Positions 1 to 8,916 of a stretch of DNA of 64,000 nt are shown one piece after another. The notes below the pieces were generated by a model that saw only the letters and a list, made by a program, of their open reading frames with translations, was not told the origin of the DNA and searched no databases. This stretch comes from Xanthobacter aminoxidans. GTDB lineage: Bacteria; Pseudomonadota; Alphaproteobacteria; Rhizobiales; Xanthobacteraceae. Location of the stretch: assembly GCF_023571765.1 (NCBI RefSeq), contig NZ_JAMJXC010000009.1, positions 62,001-126,000 on the forward strand, in the 5' to 3' direction. How positions within the stretch are numbered: the stretch's first letter is position 1; every line of letters begins with the position of its first letter. The translations under genes and the position numbers were made by a program.

Positions 1-748
1 AGTCGAGCTGGCGGGCCGCCTTCATCCCGGCCACCACATCCTCGGTATAGCCGATCCAGACGACGAGCTCGGGCGTGCTGTCCTGAACCTTGCGCATCAC
101 AGGCAGCAGGTTGCGGTCGGCACGGTTGTAGGTGGTCTCGCTGACGACCTTCACGCCATTGGCATCCATGAGCTTGCGAAGGCGCTCGCCGGTGCCCGCG
201 CCGCGGGGGCTGTCCTCATAGAGCAGAGCGATCCGGCGGTCGGCGAGAGGCTTTGTGCCGGTGGCGGTCTTCATGTAGGCGAATGCGGTGGCCGCCTCGT
301 CGTCGCTGCTCATCTGGTGGGAGAAATACCATTTGTAGCCGCGGGCCAGGATATCGGCCGAGACCGCCGAACCGTTGAGCAGGGGAACCTGCGCGGATTC
401 TGCGTACTGCGCGGCGCCCGACGTGCCGGCGCTGATGTCGCAGGCGAGGACGACCGGTGCCCGCCCCTCGCGCGTCAGCCGCTCCATCTCGCGCCGCGCG
501 ATCTCGGGCCGGCCCTGCGTGTCCACGATTTCGAGCTGGAGAGGCCGGCCGCCGATGCCGCCTGCCGCATTGATCGTTTCCTGGGCAACCTCCGCGGCCT
601 TCTTGGAATCCTGTCCCAGCACCGCGATCGATCCGGTGAGCGGCGTCATCATCGGCACGCGGATGGCTTCCTGAGCCTGCGTTTCGTGGACGAGGAGCGT
701 CGACGCCGCAAGAGCGAGGCCTGCATAGAGGCAATGGCGCAATCTCAT
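1..748 (-). CDS. ABC importer solute-binding protein, branched-chain amino acid type (3' end outside window)
   Basis: Periplasmic ligand-binding subunit of a LivJ/LivK-like ABC importer. The visible 249 residues start at the ATG on the complement at 748. Residues 1-25 are a Sec signal peptide (basic start MRLRH, hydrophobic run, likely cleavage after TQA). The mature part begins QEAIRVPMMTPLTGSI and contains GGRPLQLEIVD and GSAVSADILARG, the layout of type I periplasmic-binding domains (Peripla_BP_6). No Liv-type permease or ATPase lies in the window. It follows etfA on the same strand but after 244 bp, so a separate promoter is possible. In catabolic islands such proteins often bind aromatic or alicyclic acids; the ligand here is unknown. 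Confidence 0.85.
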   Translation of the reverse strand, partial: MRLRHCLYAGLALAASTLLVHETQAQEAIRVPMMTPLTGSIAVLGQDSKKAAEVAQETINAAGGIGGRPLQLEIVDTQGRPEIARREMERLTREGRAPVVLACDISAGTSGAAQYAESAQVPLLNGSAVSADILARGYKWYFSHQMSSDDEAATAFAYMKTATGTKPLADRRIALLYEDSPRGAGTGERLRKLMDANGVKVVSETTYNRADRNLLPVMRKVQDSTPELVVWIGYTEDVVAGMKAARQLD

Positions 749-913
749 CGTCTTCCCCTGGTTCTGTTTGGCGTTGGTGTCAGTGTTCACGGGAGATGCG
801 CCCTGGGACAAGCCGAGGGGGGGCATCAACACCAGCGTGCGATTTTCCCTTGCGGGGGCGGTGGAGCAGGGACGAGGCGGCCGACCGCGCGCCTGAGGTG
901 TTCAGTCCCCGGG

Positions 914-936
914 GGAGCGGGCTGACCTCCCGCTCC
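914..936. other. Perfect 8-bp stem-loop between etfA and the binding-protein gene
   Basis: GGAGCGGG and CCCGCTCC form a perfect stem around a 7-nt loop in the 244-bp gap after etfA. No T-run follows on either strand, so it is not a classic Rho-independent terminator. It could separate etfA from the downstream gene or stabilise the etf message end. Confidence 0.4.
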
Positions 937-992
937 TTCGGCGCCTGCCGAGCGCCGGACGGAACAGGCCTCCCGCCCGGCAATCTCGGATC

Positions 993-1937
993 CTATCCCT
1001 TAACCTTGGCGATTTCCGCCTTGAGTTCAGGGATGACGGTGTTGATATCGCCGACGAGGCCGTAGTCCGCCACCTGGAAGATGGGGGCTTCCTCGTCCTT
1101 GTTGACGGCGACGATGACCTTGGAGTCCTTCATGCCGGCGAGATGCTGGATGGCGCCGGAGATGCCGAGGGCGACGTAGAGCTCGGGGGCGACGACCTTG
1201 CCGGTCTGGCCCACCTGCCAGTCGTTCGGGGCATAGCCCGCATCCACCGCGGCGCGCGAGGCGCCCACCGCCGCGCCCAGCGCGTCGGCCAGAGGCTCGA
1301 TCAGCTCGGCGAACTTCTCCCGCGAGCCCACCGCGCGGCCACCCGACACGATGATCTTCGCGGCGGTCAGCTCGGGACGGTCGGAAGCGGCGATGCTCTC
1401 TTCCACGAAGGTGGAGAGCGCCGGGTCGGACGCCGCGCCAACGCTCTCGATGGCGGCCGAGCCGCCTTCGGGCGTGGCGGCGAAGGAGGCGGTGCGCACC
1501 GTCACCACCTTCTTGGCGTCGTTGGACTTCACCGTCTGGATGGCGTTGCCGGCATAGATGGGCCGCTCGAACGTGTCGGGCGCGACCACCTTGATGATGT
1601 CGGACACCTGCATCACGTCCAAGAGCGCGGCGACGCGCGGCAGCACGTTCTTGGCGCTGGCGGTGGAGGGGCCGACGATGGCGTCGTAGGACCCGGCCAG
1701 CGAGACGAGCAGCGCCGCCAGCGGCTCGGCGAGACGGTGCGCATAGAGCGCGTCGTCGGCCAGCAGCACCTTCTCGACGCCCGAGAGCTTCGCGGCGGCC
1801 TCGGCCACGCCCTTGGCATTCTGGCCGGCGACCAGCACATGCACCGGCGCGCCCATGGCGGCGGCGGCGGTGAGGGCCTTGGCGGTGACGCCGTTGAGGG
1901 CCGAATTGTCGTGTTCGGCAATGAGCAGAACGGCCAT
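993..1937 (-). CDS. etfA: Electron transfer flavoprotein alpha subunit
   Basis: FAD-carrying subunit of the ETF heterodimer, which takes electrons from acyl-CoA dehydrogenases and passes them to ETF:ubiquinone oxidoreductase. The 314-residue length is normal. The C-terminal FAD domain is visible: SRAAVDAGY (227-235), [12 protein letters not shown] (243-254), [12 protein letters not shown] (258-269) and NKDEEAPIF (279-287). Its ATG overlaps the etfB stop by one base, so the two are translationally coupled. Placement directly after a dehydrogenase pair and an SDR suggests a copy dedicated to this catabolic operon rather than, or as well as, a housekeeping one. Confidence 0.97.
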   Translation of the reverse strand: MAVLLIAEHDNSALNGVTAKALTAAAAMGAPVHVLVAGQNAKGVAEAAAKLSGVEKVLLADDALYAHRLAEPLAALLVSLAGSYDAIVGPSTASAKNVLPRVAALLDVMQVSDIIKVVAPDTFERPIYAGNAIQTVKSNDAKKVVTVRTASFAATPEGGSAAIESVGAASDPALSTFVEESIAASDRPELTAAKIIVSGGRAVGSREKFAELIEPLADALGAAVGASRAAVDAGYAPNDWQVGQTGKVVAPELYVALGISGAIQHLAGMKDSKVIVAVNKDEEAPIFQVADYGLVGDINTVIPELKAEIAKVKG

Positions 1938-2686
1938 CAGATCACCCCCGCCTCATCCTTGAGCTTCGCCACCAGCTCGGCCACCGAGCCCACCTTCACG
2001 CCCGCCTTGCGGCCGGCCGGCTCGGCGGTCTTCAGCACCTCGAGCCGGGGGGCGACGTCGACGCCGTAATCGGCCGGCGTCTTCTCGGCGATGGGCTTCT
2101 TCTTCGCCTTCATGATGTTGGGGAGCGAGGCGTAGCGCGGCTCGTTGAGGCGCAGGTCCGTCGTGACGATGGCCGGGCCGTTGAGCTTGAGGGTCTGCAG
2201 GCCGCCGTCGATCTCGCGGGTGACGAGCGCGCCGCCGTCCTCCACCACGACCTTGGAGGCGAAGGTGGCCTGAGGCCAGCCCAGGAGCGCCGCCAGCATC
2301 TGGCCGGTCTGGTTGCAGTCGTCGTCGATGGCCTGCTTGCCGAGGATCACGAGGCCGGGGGCTTCCTCGCCCACCACGCCCTTGAGGATCTTGGCCACGG
2401 CGAGCGGCTCGACCACGCCGTCGGTCTTCACCAGGATGCCGCGGTCGGCGCCCATGGCCAGCGCCGTGCGCAGGGTCTCGGAGGCCTGGGCCGGTCCGAT
2501 GGACACCGCAATCACCTCGGTCGCCTTGCCGGCTTCCTTGAGGCGCAGCGCCTCTTCCACCGCGATCTCGTCGAACGGGTTCATGGACATCTTGACGTTG
2601 GCCAGCTCCACGCCCGACCCGTCAGACTTCAGCCGGACCTTAACGTTGTAATCCACCACCCGCTTAACGGGCACCAGGATCTTCAT
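1937..2686 (-). CDS. etfB: Electron transfer flavoprotein beta subunit
   Basis: AMP-binding subunit of ETF, 249 residues. The start at 2686 gives the standard N-terminus [18 protein letters not shown]; the frame stays open upstream but that extension lies inside the preceding SDR gene and has no ETF character. [18 protein letters not shown] (34-51) and the family signature region [19 protein letters not shown] are present, followed by the conserved recognition-loop segment [19 protein letters not shown]. It overlaps etfA by one base and lies 62 bp after the SDR gene. It receives electrons from the acyl-CoA dehydrogenases encoded around it. Confidence 0.97.
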   Translation of the reverse strand: MKILVPVKRVVDYNVKVRLKSDGSGVELANVKMSMNPFDEIAVEEALRLKEAGKATEVIAVSIGPAQASETLRTALAMGADRGILVKTDGVVEPLAVAKILKGVVGEEAPGLVILGKQAIDDDCNQTGQMLAALLGWPQATFASKVVVEDGGALVTREIDGGLQTLKLNGPAIVTTDLRLNEPRYASLPNIMKAKKKPIAEKTPADYGVDVAPRLEVLKTAEPAGRKAGVKVGSVAELVAKLKDEAGVI

Positions 2687-2748
2687 CTTCGCTCCTTGGG
2701 ACAAGAGGATTTCCGGGCACCCGCACGACAGGCGCGTGCCCGCTCGCG

Positions 2749-3597
2749 TCAGCCGCGGCTGTTGGCGCGGAATGCGTCCCAGCGCTCGGGCGTCCAGGAG
2801 AACAATCCCATCACGCCGCTTCCGCCGCCATTCTGGAGGTCGCGACCGCCATCGATGGTGATGCAGTCGCCGTTGATGTAGGAGGCTCCGTCGCTGAGCA
2901 GATAGGCGACGAGGTTCGCGATTTCCTCGTGCTGTCCGGTGCGGCGCAGCGGCACCTCCATCTCCTCGGACAACAGCTTCGAGCCGTCGGGATAGAGCTG
3001 GCTCCAGGCCGCCTTGGTCGGGAAAAGGCCGGGGGCGACCGAGACGGTGCGGATGCCGTGCGGCCCCCATTCCACCGCGAGGCTCTTCATCATGGCCAGC
3101 ACGCCGGCCTTGGCCGCGGCCGAGGGCACGGTGAAGGCCCGGCCGGAATTGGCCGCCGACGACACAATGGACAGGATGCTGCCGCCGCGTCCTTCCGCGA
3201 TCCAGCGCTTTCCGGCGGCCACCGAGCAATAGAAGGACCCGTGCAGCACGATATCGAGGACGGCATCGATGGCACGCGGCGACAGGGTCTCGGTGCGTGC
3301 GATGAAGTTTCCGGCGGCATTGTTGATGAGGGCGTCGAGAGGGCCTTCGCTCCAGATGCGCGTGAACATCTCGTCGACCGCCCCGGCATCGCGGATGTCG
3401 CAGATGGCGGTGGCGACCTTCGCCCCGGATGCGCGCCGCAGCTCCTCCGCGGTCGTCTCCAGCACATCGGCCCGCCGGCCGCAGATCACCAGTTCGGCTC
3501 CCAGTTCCGCAAGCCGCGCGGCGAAGCTCTTTCCCAGGCCGGAACCGCCGCCCGTCACGAGGATCTTCTTGGTCTTCAGGAGGTCAGTCACGAACAT
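2749..3597 (-). CDS. SDR-family oxidoreductase of the 2,4-dienoyl-CoA reductase type
   Basis: NAD(P)H-dependent short-chain dehydrogenase/reductase, 282 residues from the ATG at 3597. The cofactor motif TGGGSGLG is at 15-22 and NNAAGNF at 92-98. The usual YxxxK is S159-A-A-A-K163 in PSAAAKAG: the catalytic tyrosine is absent, while the lysine remains. The combination NNAAGNF plus SAAAKAG is characteristic of 2,4-dienoyl-CoA reductases (DECR), which do not use that tyrosine, so this is probably a reductase of unsaturated acyl-CoA rather than a hydroxyacyl dehydrogenase. It sits between the acyl-CoA dehydrogenase pair and etfBA in one leftward operon, as expected for handling double bonds in the same substrate. 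Confidence 0.85.
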   Translation of the reverse strand: MFVTDLLKTKKILVTGGGSGLGKSFAARLAELGAELVICGRRADVLETTAEELRRASGAKVATAICDIRDAGAVDEMFTRIWSEGPLDALINNAAGNFIARTETLSPRAIDAVLDIVLHGSFYCSVAAGKRWIAEGRGGSILSIVSSAANSGRAFTVPSAAAKAGVLAMMKSLAVEWGPHGIRTVSVAPGLFPTKAAWSQLYPDGSKLLSEEMEVPLRRTGQHEEIANLVAYLLSDGASYINGDCITIDGGRDLQNGGGSGVMGLFSWTPERWDAFRANSRG

Positions 3598-3625
3598 GTT
3601 GGGGCATCCATAATCGAGGCAGACA

Positions 3626-4780
3626 TCACGCGGCTCGGCCGTTGGCCTGCGCAGGCGCGGTTCGGGGCAGTCGTCCTTCGAGGCCGCCGAGACGGTCGAG
3701 GACTGCGAGGTGGTGAAATGTGTCGCCAAACGCGCGTTCGATCATGGCCGTGCGCTTGAAGCACCGGCCGACGCGGCATTCTTCGGTCACGCCGATCCCG
3801 CCGTGCAATTGCACCGCCTGCTGCCCCACGAACCGCAGCGATGCGTTGATCTGGACCTTTGCCGCCGCCAGCATGCGCCAGCGCTCTTCCCGGTCCGGCA
3901 GATCGACGCTCACCGCAGCGAGCAGCGCCATGCTGCGCGCCTGCTCCAGCGCCACATACATTTCGGCAGCGCGGTGCTGCAGGGCCTGGAAGCGGCCGAT
4001 CGGCCCACCGAACTGCTGGCGGGTCTTGAGATAGGCCACGGTCTCGTCGAGCATCGCTTCCAGGATGCCCACCGCCTCGCCGCAGACGGCGGAAAGCGAA
4101 GCGGCTTCGGCTCGGTCCAGTGCCGCGAGGGCGCCCTTGTCCGAGGCCAGCAGGGCATCCGGCGGGAGCGCGACGTCCGAAAGCCCAACGATGGCGAGGG
4201 TCGTCCCGTCGAAGGCGGGAAAGGTCCGCATCCGGACACCCGGCAGGTCGGCCGGGACCAGGAACAGGGCGATCCCGGTCTCGTCCCCCGCCGCACCGGA
4301 AAGGCGGGCGCTGACGATCAGCTCGTCCACCCCGTCGATGGTCGCGATGCCGGTCTTCTTCCCGTTCAGCACGAAGCCGGAGGCGGTCCTTTCCGCCCGG
4401 GTCTCGACATGGGCGAGCCGGTAGCGCGCATGTTCCTCCTCATGCGCGAGGCAGGCCGTGCGGGACCCTTCCGCGATTGCCGCCACAAGTTCCCGAAGGC
4501 GCAACGTCTCGGGGCAAAGACCCAGGATCGCGCCCGGCCCCACCGCGCACCCGATGTAGGGCACGTCTGCGAGGTGCCGACCCACGGCCTCCATCACGAT
4601 CTGAGCCTCCACGTTTCCACCCGCAAGGCCGCCCATGTCTTCGGGGAAGGGCAGGGCGAGGAGGCCGAGTTCCGCACACGCGGCCCAGATGGCCCGGCGG
4701 TCGGTCGCCCGGCGCTGCGACAGCAGGCGCTCCACGCTGTCGGCAAGCAATGTCTGCTCAGTGGAATATTCGAGGTTCAT
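3626..4780 (-). CDS. Acyl-CoA dehydrogenase, small-subunit type (PimD-like)
   Basis: Second chain of a probable heteromeric acyl-CoA dehydrogenase; 384 residues from the ATG at 4780 (MNLEYSTEQTLLADSVERLL). The C-terminal dehydrogenase domain has the segment QQAVQLHGGIGVTEECRVG, but the N-terminal and middle regions are divergent in the way seen in small chains of two-subunit dehydrogenases such as pimeloyl-CoA dehydrogenase PimD. It begins 22 bp after the large-chain gene and is followed after 28 bp by the SDR. Such pairs usually act on bulky, cyclic or dicarboxylic acyl-CoAs and deliver electrons to ETF, whose genes are downstream. Substrate is inferred only. Confidence 0.85.
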   Translation of the reverse strand: MNLEYSTEQTLLADSVERLLSQRRATDRRAIWAACAELGLLALPFPEDMGGLAGGNVEAQIVMEAVGRHLADVPYIGCAVGPGAILGLCPETLRLRELVAAIAEGSRTACLAHEEEHARYRLAHVETRAERTASGFVLNGKKTGIATIDGVDELIVSARLSGAAGDETGIALFLVPADLPGVRMRTFPAFDGTTLAIVGLSDVALPPDALLASDKGALAALDRAEAASLSAVCGEAVGILEAMLDETVAYLKTRQQFGGPIGRFQALQHRAAEMYVALEQARSMALLAAVSVDLPDREERWRMLAAAKVQINASLRFVGQQAVQLHGGIGVTEECRVGRCFKRTAMIERAFGDTFHHLAVLDRLGGLEGRLPRTAPAQANGRAA

Positions 4781-4802
4781 GGACTGCTTCCACGTGTGCC
4801 AG

Positions 4803-5990
4803 CTAGAGGCCGAGGATGCCCTTGGCGATGATGTTCTTCTGGATTTCGCTCGATCCGCCGTAGATCGTCGCCGCGCGGGCACCCAGATGGATCGCCGCCG
4901 CGCCCTGCGCCTCCGCGAAGCCCCCGCCCAGCGCGGCGAGATCGGCATCGAGAGGAGCCCCGAGCCGGCCCGCGACGTCCAGCAGAAGCTGCGCGCTTGC
5001 CTGCTGGGTCTCCGCCCCCCGCAGTTTGAGCACCGAGGACGCGGGATCGGGACGCCCGTCGTTACGCCGCCGCTGCCGATCGATGATCCGCAAGGCGGTG
5101 ATCTCCAGCGCCTTCAGCTCGATCTCCAGCTCGATCACGCGACGGCGAAACCCATGATCGTCGGTGAGCGGGCCATCCAGCCCTTCAATCCCGCACGCTA
5201 GGGAGACGGCCCGGCTGACGCGACCCTGGGACAGGCCGACACGGGCGATGCCGGTGCGCTCGTTGCCGAGCAGGAACTTTGCGTAGTCCCAGCCTCTGTT
5301 TTCCGCGCCGATGCGGTTCGCCACAGGCACGCGCACATCGTCGAGAAAGACCTCGTTGGTATGATGCGCGCCGTCGATGGTGATGATGGGCCGTACGGTG
5401 ATGCCCGGCGTGCGCATGTCGATCAGCAGGAATGAAATGCCCTCCTGCTTCTTCGCCGCCGCATCGGTGCGGACCAGGCAGAACATCCAGTCGGCGACGT
5501 GCGCAGTTGAGGTCCAGATCTTCTGGCCATTGACGATGTATTCGTCGCCTTCCCGGCGCGCCGACGTGCGAAGCGCGGCGAGATCCGAACCCGCACCGGG
5601 TTCAGAGAAGCCCTGACAGAACCACCAGTCGAGGCTGCGGATGCGGGAGAGAAATCGCGCCTTCTGCGCGTCCGAGCCGAAGGTGTAGACGACCGGCCCC
5701 ACCATGTTGATGTTGAAGGACAAAGGCTCGGGCGTCGGAGCCCGCAGCATCTCCTCCATGAAAATGTAGCGCTGGACGGGACTGAACCCCGGTCCCCCGT
5801 GCTCGCGCGGCCAGTGGGAGGCCGCCCAGCCCCGCGCGTCCAGGATCCTGTGCCAGGCGACCACGTCCGCCTTGTCGAAATGGGCGACGCGGCCGGCCTT
5901 GGCGCGGATGTCGGCCGGCAGGTTGTCGCGGATGAAGGCGCGGACCTCGTCGCGGAAAGCAATCTCTTCGTGGGAGAAGGACAGATCCAT
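4803..5990 (-). CDS. Acyl-CoA dehydrogenase, large-subunit type (PimC-like)
   Basis: FAD-dependent alpha,beta-dehydrogenation of an acyl-CoA thioester. The 395 residues start MDLSFSHEEIAFRDEVRAFI at the ATG at 5990. The central FAD/substrate motifs are clear: CQGFSEPGAGSDLA, VNGQKIWTSTAHVADW and FLLGNERTGIARVG; the C-terminal segment is TIYGGSSEIQKNIIAKGILG. Order and motifs resemble the large subunit of pimeloyl-CoA dehydrogenase. It is the first enzyme gene of the leftward operon large chain, small chain, SDR, etfB, etfA. The 171-bp leader carries a candidate operator (6098-6109). Confidence 0.93.
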   Translation of the reverse strand: MDLSFSHEEIAFRDEVRAFIRDNLPADIRAKAGRVAHFDKADVVAWHRILDARGWAASHWPREHGGPGFSPVQRYIFMEEMLRAPTPEPLSFNINMVGPVVYTFGSDAQKARFLSRIRSLDWWFCQGFSEPGAGSDLAALRTSARREGDEYIVNGQKIWTSTAHVADWMFCLVRTDAAAKKQEGISFLLIDMRTPGITVRPIITIDGAHHTNEVFLDDVRVPVANRIGAENRGWDYAKFLLGNERTGIARVGLSQGRVSRAVSLACGIEGLDGPLTDDHGFRRRVIELEIELKALEITALRIIDRQRRRNDGRPDPASSVLKLRGAETQQASAQLLLDVAGRLGAPLDADLAALGGGFAEAQGAAAIHLGARAATIYGGSSEIQKNIIAKGILGL

Positions 5991-6097
5991 CGCGAGCCTC
6001 ACAGCGCGGCACCGCACGGGTGGCGGAGCGTCGGGCTTTTGTTGTGTCGGCCCTCGTCGAAGATGCCAAGAGGACGTGCGTGCCCAGGCTCCAAGCG

Positions 6098-6109
6098 ACA
6101 CATATGCGC
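6098..6109. promoter_or_regulatory. Candidate operator, ACACATATGCGC
   Basis: Best-formed copy of the recurring 12-bp motif (see finding). It lies in the 171-bp gap between the IclR gene and the dehydrogenase pair, about 108 bp before the large-chain start. Function is inferred from recurrence only. Confidence 0.5.
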
Positions 6110-6161
6110 TCATGCGCGGATGGGCTGGGCGATCCTTTTGCGGCCCTGCCGGGCAGGCGGA

Positions 6162-6941
6162 TCAGGCGACGGCTTCGACTTCGCGATGTCCGAGCGCCTG
6201 CGAGGCGCGGCTGGCGGCGAGAACGGCTTCCTGGCGAAGGAGCGCCCGGTTCTGCTCGGCACGCGCGGCGGGAGCGGCGACAAGAAGAGCCGCCACCACC
6301 GCGCCTTCGGCGTCGCGCACGGGCACGGCGACCCCCGCGGCCCCTTCCACGGCTTCGTTCGAGCTGAAGGCGACGCCGGTGCGCCGGATCTCGGCGATGA
6401 TCTTTCGCAGCTCGGGCACCTTCGTCACGGTGCGGGCCGTGAGCGGCTTGAGGTCGGCGTTCTTGAAATAGGCTTCACGCCAGTCTTCAGGCTGGAAGGC
6501 CAGCAGGAGGCGGCCGGCCGCGGAGCAGTAGAGCGGGCGCGTGACGCCGGCCGGGACCGAATAGCGAACCAGCTGGGGGCTCTCGATCACGTCCACATAG
6601 GCGGCGAGGGCGGCGGCGCGATCGAGCACCGCAACGATGACGGTTTCGCGCGTCGCCGCCGCCAGATCGTGCGCGAACTGGCGGATGAGGGAGGGCTGAC
6701 TGCGGGTCGAGATGATGCTGGAGGCGAGGCTGAAGGCCCTCGGCCCCAGAGTGTAGACGCCGTGGATATATGAGAGGTAATCTTGTGCCACCAATGGCCG
6801 CAGCAAGTTCAGAAGGCTGCTTTTCGGAGATGCAAGCAGCACGCTCAGTCGCGCCAGTGTCAATCCGTCGGGAGTCTGCGAAATGACCTCGAAAATCCCG
6901 AGAATCCTCAGCGTGGACTTCGGTGCGCTTTCGATCACCAT
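6162..6941 (-). CDS. IclR-family transcriptional regulator
   Basis: DNA-binding regulator, 259 residues from the ATG at 6941 (MVIESAPKSTLRILGIFEVI); a TTG ten codons upstream has no better ribosome site. Residues about 8-70 form the winged helix-turn-helix (LTLARLSVLLASPKSSLLNLLRPL as recognition region), and about 90-250 the IclR effector domain, with YCSAAGRLLLAF and GVAFSSNEAVEGAAGVAVPV typical of it. It lies upstream of, and in the same direction as, the PimCD-like operon, 171 bp away, so it could control that operon. IclR proteins in catabolic clusters respond to small acids or CoA esters; the effector here is unknown. Confidence 0.92.
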   Translation of the reverse strand: MVIESAPKSTLRILGIFEVISQTPDGLTLARLSVLLASPKSSLLNLLRPLVAQDYLSYIHGVYTLGPRAFSLASSIISTRSQPSLIRQFAHDLAAATRETVIVAVLDRAAALAAYVDVIESPQLVRYSVPAGVTRPLYCSAAGRLLLAFQPEDWREAYFKNADLKPLTARTVTKVPELRKIIAEIRRTGVAFSSNEAVEGAAGVAVPVRDAEGAVVAALLVAAPAARAEQNRALLRQEAVLAASRASQALGHREVEAVA

Positions 6942-7002
6942 GATGTATCCACCGCCTGAAGGGAAAGACAACGCGCGTTGACGGGCCGGGCAGGCCCTGA
7001 GA

Positions 7003-7025
7003 ACGATTAACCCACCTCCAATCGT
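7003..7025. promoter_or_regulatory. Inverted repeat upstream of the IclR gene
   Basis: ACGATT (7003-7008) and AATCGT (7020-7025) are perfect inverted arms separated by 11 bp, 62-84 bp before the IclR start. The spacing suits a dimeric regulator and could be an autoregulatory site; no other support. Confidence 0.3.
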
Positions 7026-7170
7026 GCAGCAACCCGGCGCCAGTCAGTCATTGGCAGGGGCCTCTGCGTCTGGCGGTCATGGTGCTTCAGGGCTGTCCCC
7101 GCACACGATCTGCGCCCAAGCCGTGCGCTCCGTTACAGCTCGGAGGTCCGGGCGGCAGCTCGGGTCCGGG

Positions 7171-8397
7171 TCAGATGACGCCCTTGCGCCGCAGCTCGGC
7201 CCGGCGAGCCTCGTCATAGCCGTAGCGTTCGAGGGTCTCGTCGGTGTGCTGGCCGAGGAGGGGAGGCGGCCCGTAGCGGTCGATGGGCGTATTCGAGAAA
7301 TGCAGGGGGCTGCCGATCAGCGCCGTGCGCCCGTTATAGGGGTGGTCCACCTCGATCTTGAGCCCACGGGACACGATGTGGGTGTCCTCGAAGACCTGCT
7401 TGAAATCATAGATCGGGCCGGCGGGTACTTCGGCCGCCTCCAGCACGGCCAGCCAGTGGGCGGCCGGCTTCTGCACGAAGATCGCTTCAAGCTCGGCGGA
7501 CAGCGCCGCCCGGTTGCTGATGCGCGCCAGGCTGTTGCTGAACCTGGGATCACGAGCCATCTGCGGGTGGCCGATCGCCTCGCACAGACGATGGAACTGC
7601 GCGTCGTTGCCGGCGGTGAGCATGATGCCGCTGTCGGCGCAGCGGAACATCTGCGAGGGAACGCCGCCATTGCCCTGCGTCCCCCTGCGGAAGGGCGGCA
7701 CGCCCGAGGTGAGGAAGATCTGCGCATAGTGCGAGAGCGCGGCGACCATGGATTCGAACAGGGAGAGATCGATCTGCTGTCCCTCCCCGCCATTGTGGTC
7801 GCGATGGCGCAGGGCCGCGAGAATTCCGATCACCGCGTTCAGGCCGGTGACGATGTCGGCGATGGAGGGCCCCACTTTCATGGGGCCGCCGCCGGGCTCG
7901 CCGTCCGGCAGGCCGGTGACGCTCATGAGGCCGCTCATGCCCTGGAACACGGCATCATAGCCCGGCCGCTTGCGGTAGGGTCCGGTCTGGCCGAAGCCGG
8001 TCAACGAGCAATAGACAAGCCTTGGGTTGACTTCGCGCAGGGACGCATAGTCGAGCCCGTAGCGGGCAAGGTCGCCCACCTTGAAGTTCTCGATCACGAC
8101 ATCGCAGTCGCTAGCGATGGTACGGATGATCTCCTGCCCCTCGGGAGACGCAAGGTCGGCGGTCACCGACTTCTTTCCGCGGTTGCAGCTCAGGTGGAAG
8201 AAGCTCTCGCTGGTGGGTGCGCCGCTCTCGTCGGGGAGATAAGGCGGGCCGAAATAGCGCGCGTCGTCGCCCTTTCCGGCACGCTCGATCTTGATGACCT
8301 CCGCGCCGAGATCGGCAAGATACTGGCCTGCCCAGGGGCCAGCCAGTATCCGCGACAGGTCGAGCACGCGGATGCCTTCCAGCGGCAGAGCGCTCAT
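7171..8397 (-). CDS. Family III (CaiB/BaiF) acyl-CoA transferase
   Basis: Moves CoA between thioesters and free carboxylic acids. The 408 residues begin MSALPLEGIRVLDLSRILAG at the ATG at 8397. GQYLADLGAEVIKIE (24-38) is the family N-terminal signature, and Asp181 in GPMKVGPSIADIVTG matches the catalytic aspartate of formyl-CoA/succinyl-CoA transferases. RGKKSVTADLASPEG and NPRLVYCSLTGFGQTGP are also family hallmarks. The start overlaps the end of the MaoC-like gene (ATGA), so it is the last gene of a three-gene leftward operon dehydrogenase, hydratase, transferase. Likely role: activating the acid substrate with CoA from a product thioester. Confidence 0.92.
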   Translation of the reverse strand: MSALPLEGIRVLDLSRILAGPWAGQYLADLGAEVIKIERAGKGDDARYFGPPYLPDESGAPTSESFFHLSCNRGKKSVTADLASPEGQEIIRTIASDCDVVIENFKVGDLARYGLDYASLREVNPRLVYCSLTGFGQTGPYRKRPGYDAVFQGMSGLMSVTGLPDGEPGGGPMKVGPSIADIVTGLNAVIGILAALRHRDHNGGEGQQIDLSLFESMVAALSHYAQIFLTSGVPPFRRGTQGNGGVPSQMFRCADSGIMLTAGNDAQFHRLCEAIGHPQMARDPRFSNSLARISNRAALSAELEAIFVQKPAAHWLAVLEAAEVPAGPIYDFKQVFEDTHIVSRGLKIEVDHPYNGRTALIGSPLHFSNTPIDRYGPPPLLGQHTDETLERYGYDEARRAELRRKGVI

Positions 8398-8873
8398 GCA
8401 GCCTGCTCCCGGCCATCGGTGCGGGCCTTCACCATGCGGGCCGGCGTGTAGATCATCACCACCTCCCCGCGCTGGTTCCGAACCACGTTGCGCGTACGCA
8501 CGATGCCGCGGTTGGGGCGGGATTTCGAGCGGCGGGACTCGATGACTTCGACCTCCACATGAATGGTGTCGCCGGCGATCGAGGGCCCTTTGACCTCCAG
8601 ATCCATGTTGAGGAAGGCGAAGCCGGTGTGCTGCATGGAGCACTGGGTCAGAAGCCCCTCCATGAAGGTGAAGACCAGGGCGCCGGGCGCCACGCGGCCC
8701 CTGATGTCGGATTCCTTCGCCTGGAATTCGAAATCGGTGAACAGCACTTCCGTCATGCCTGTGCAGGTGACGAAATTGATGATGTCGGTCTCGGTGATGG
8801 TGCGGCCGATGGTCTTGAAGCTGTGCCCCACCGGAAGGTCTTCATAGTAAAGTCCGAGGCCAAGGACGTCCAT
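8394..8873 (-). CDS. MaoC-like hot-dog dehydratase/hydratase
   Basis: Small single hot-dog protein of 159 residues from the ATG at 8873 (MDVLGLGLYYEDLPVGHSF). LPVGHSFKTIGRTITETDI followed by INFVTCTG and a segment ending IYTPARMVKA are typical of MaoC-type enoyl-CoA hydratases. The catalytic Asp-x-Asn-Pro-x-His motif of hydratase 2 is not obvious, so the exact reaction is uncertain. It lies 43 bp after the acyl-CoA dehydrogenase and overlaps the transferase by four bases; hydration of the enoyl-CoA made by that dehydrogenase is the likely role. Confidence 0.85.
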   Translation of the reverse strand: MDVLGLGLYYEDLPVGHSFKTIGRTITETDIINFVTCTGMTEVLFTDFEFQAKESDIRGRVAPGALVFTFMEGLLTQCSMQHTGFAFLNMDLEVKGPSIAGDTIHVEVEVIESRRSKSRPNRGIVRTRNVVRNQRGEVVMIYTPARMVKARTDGREQAA

Positions 8874-8916
8874 TTTCGCTCTCTCCTTCGAAATCTGCTG
8901 AAGTCGTGCCGCTTGC

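Noticed and set aside
317-925. Long open frames on the opposite strand or in other phases of recognised genes, here and throughout the window
   Set aside because: They are Arg/Pro/Gly-rich by-products of high-GC codon bias, overlap genes with clear family motifs, and show no domains of their own.
914-936. Stem-loop after etfA as a Rho-independent terminator
   Set aside because: The stem is perfect but neither side has a T-run; kept only as an unassigned hairpin.
2687-3229. N-terminal extension of etfB, and similar upstream extensions of many genes
   Set aside because: The frames stay open because of GC content, but the extra residues overlap upstream genes and lack family similarity; starts were set by ribosome sites and family N-termini.
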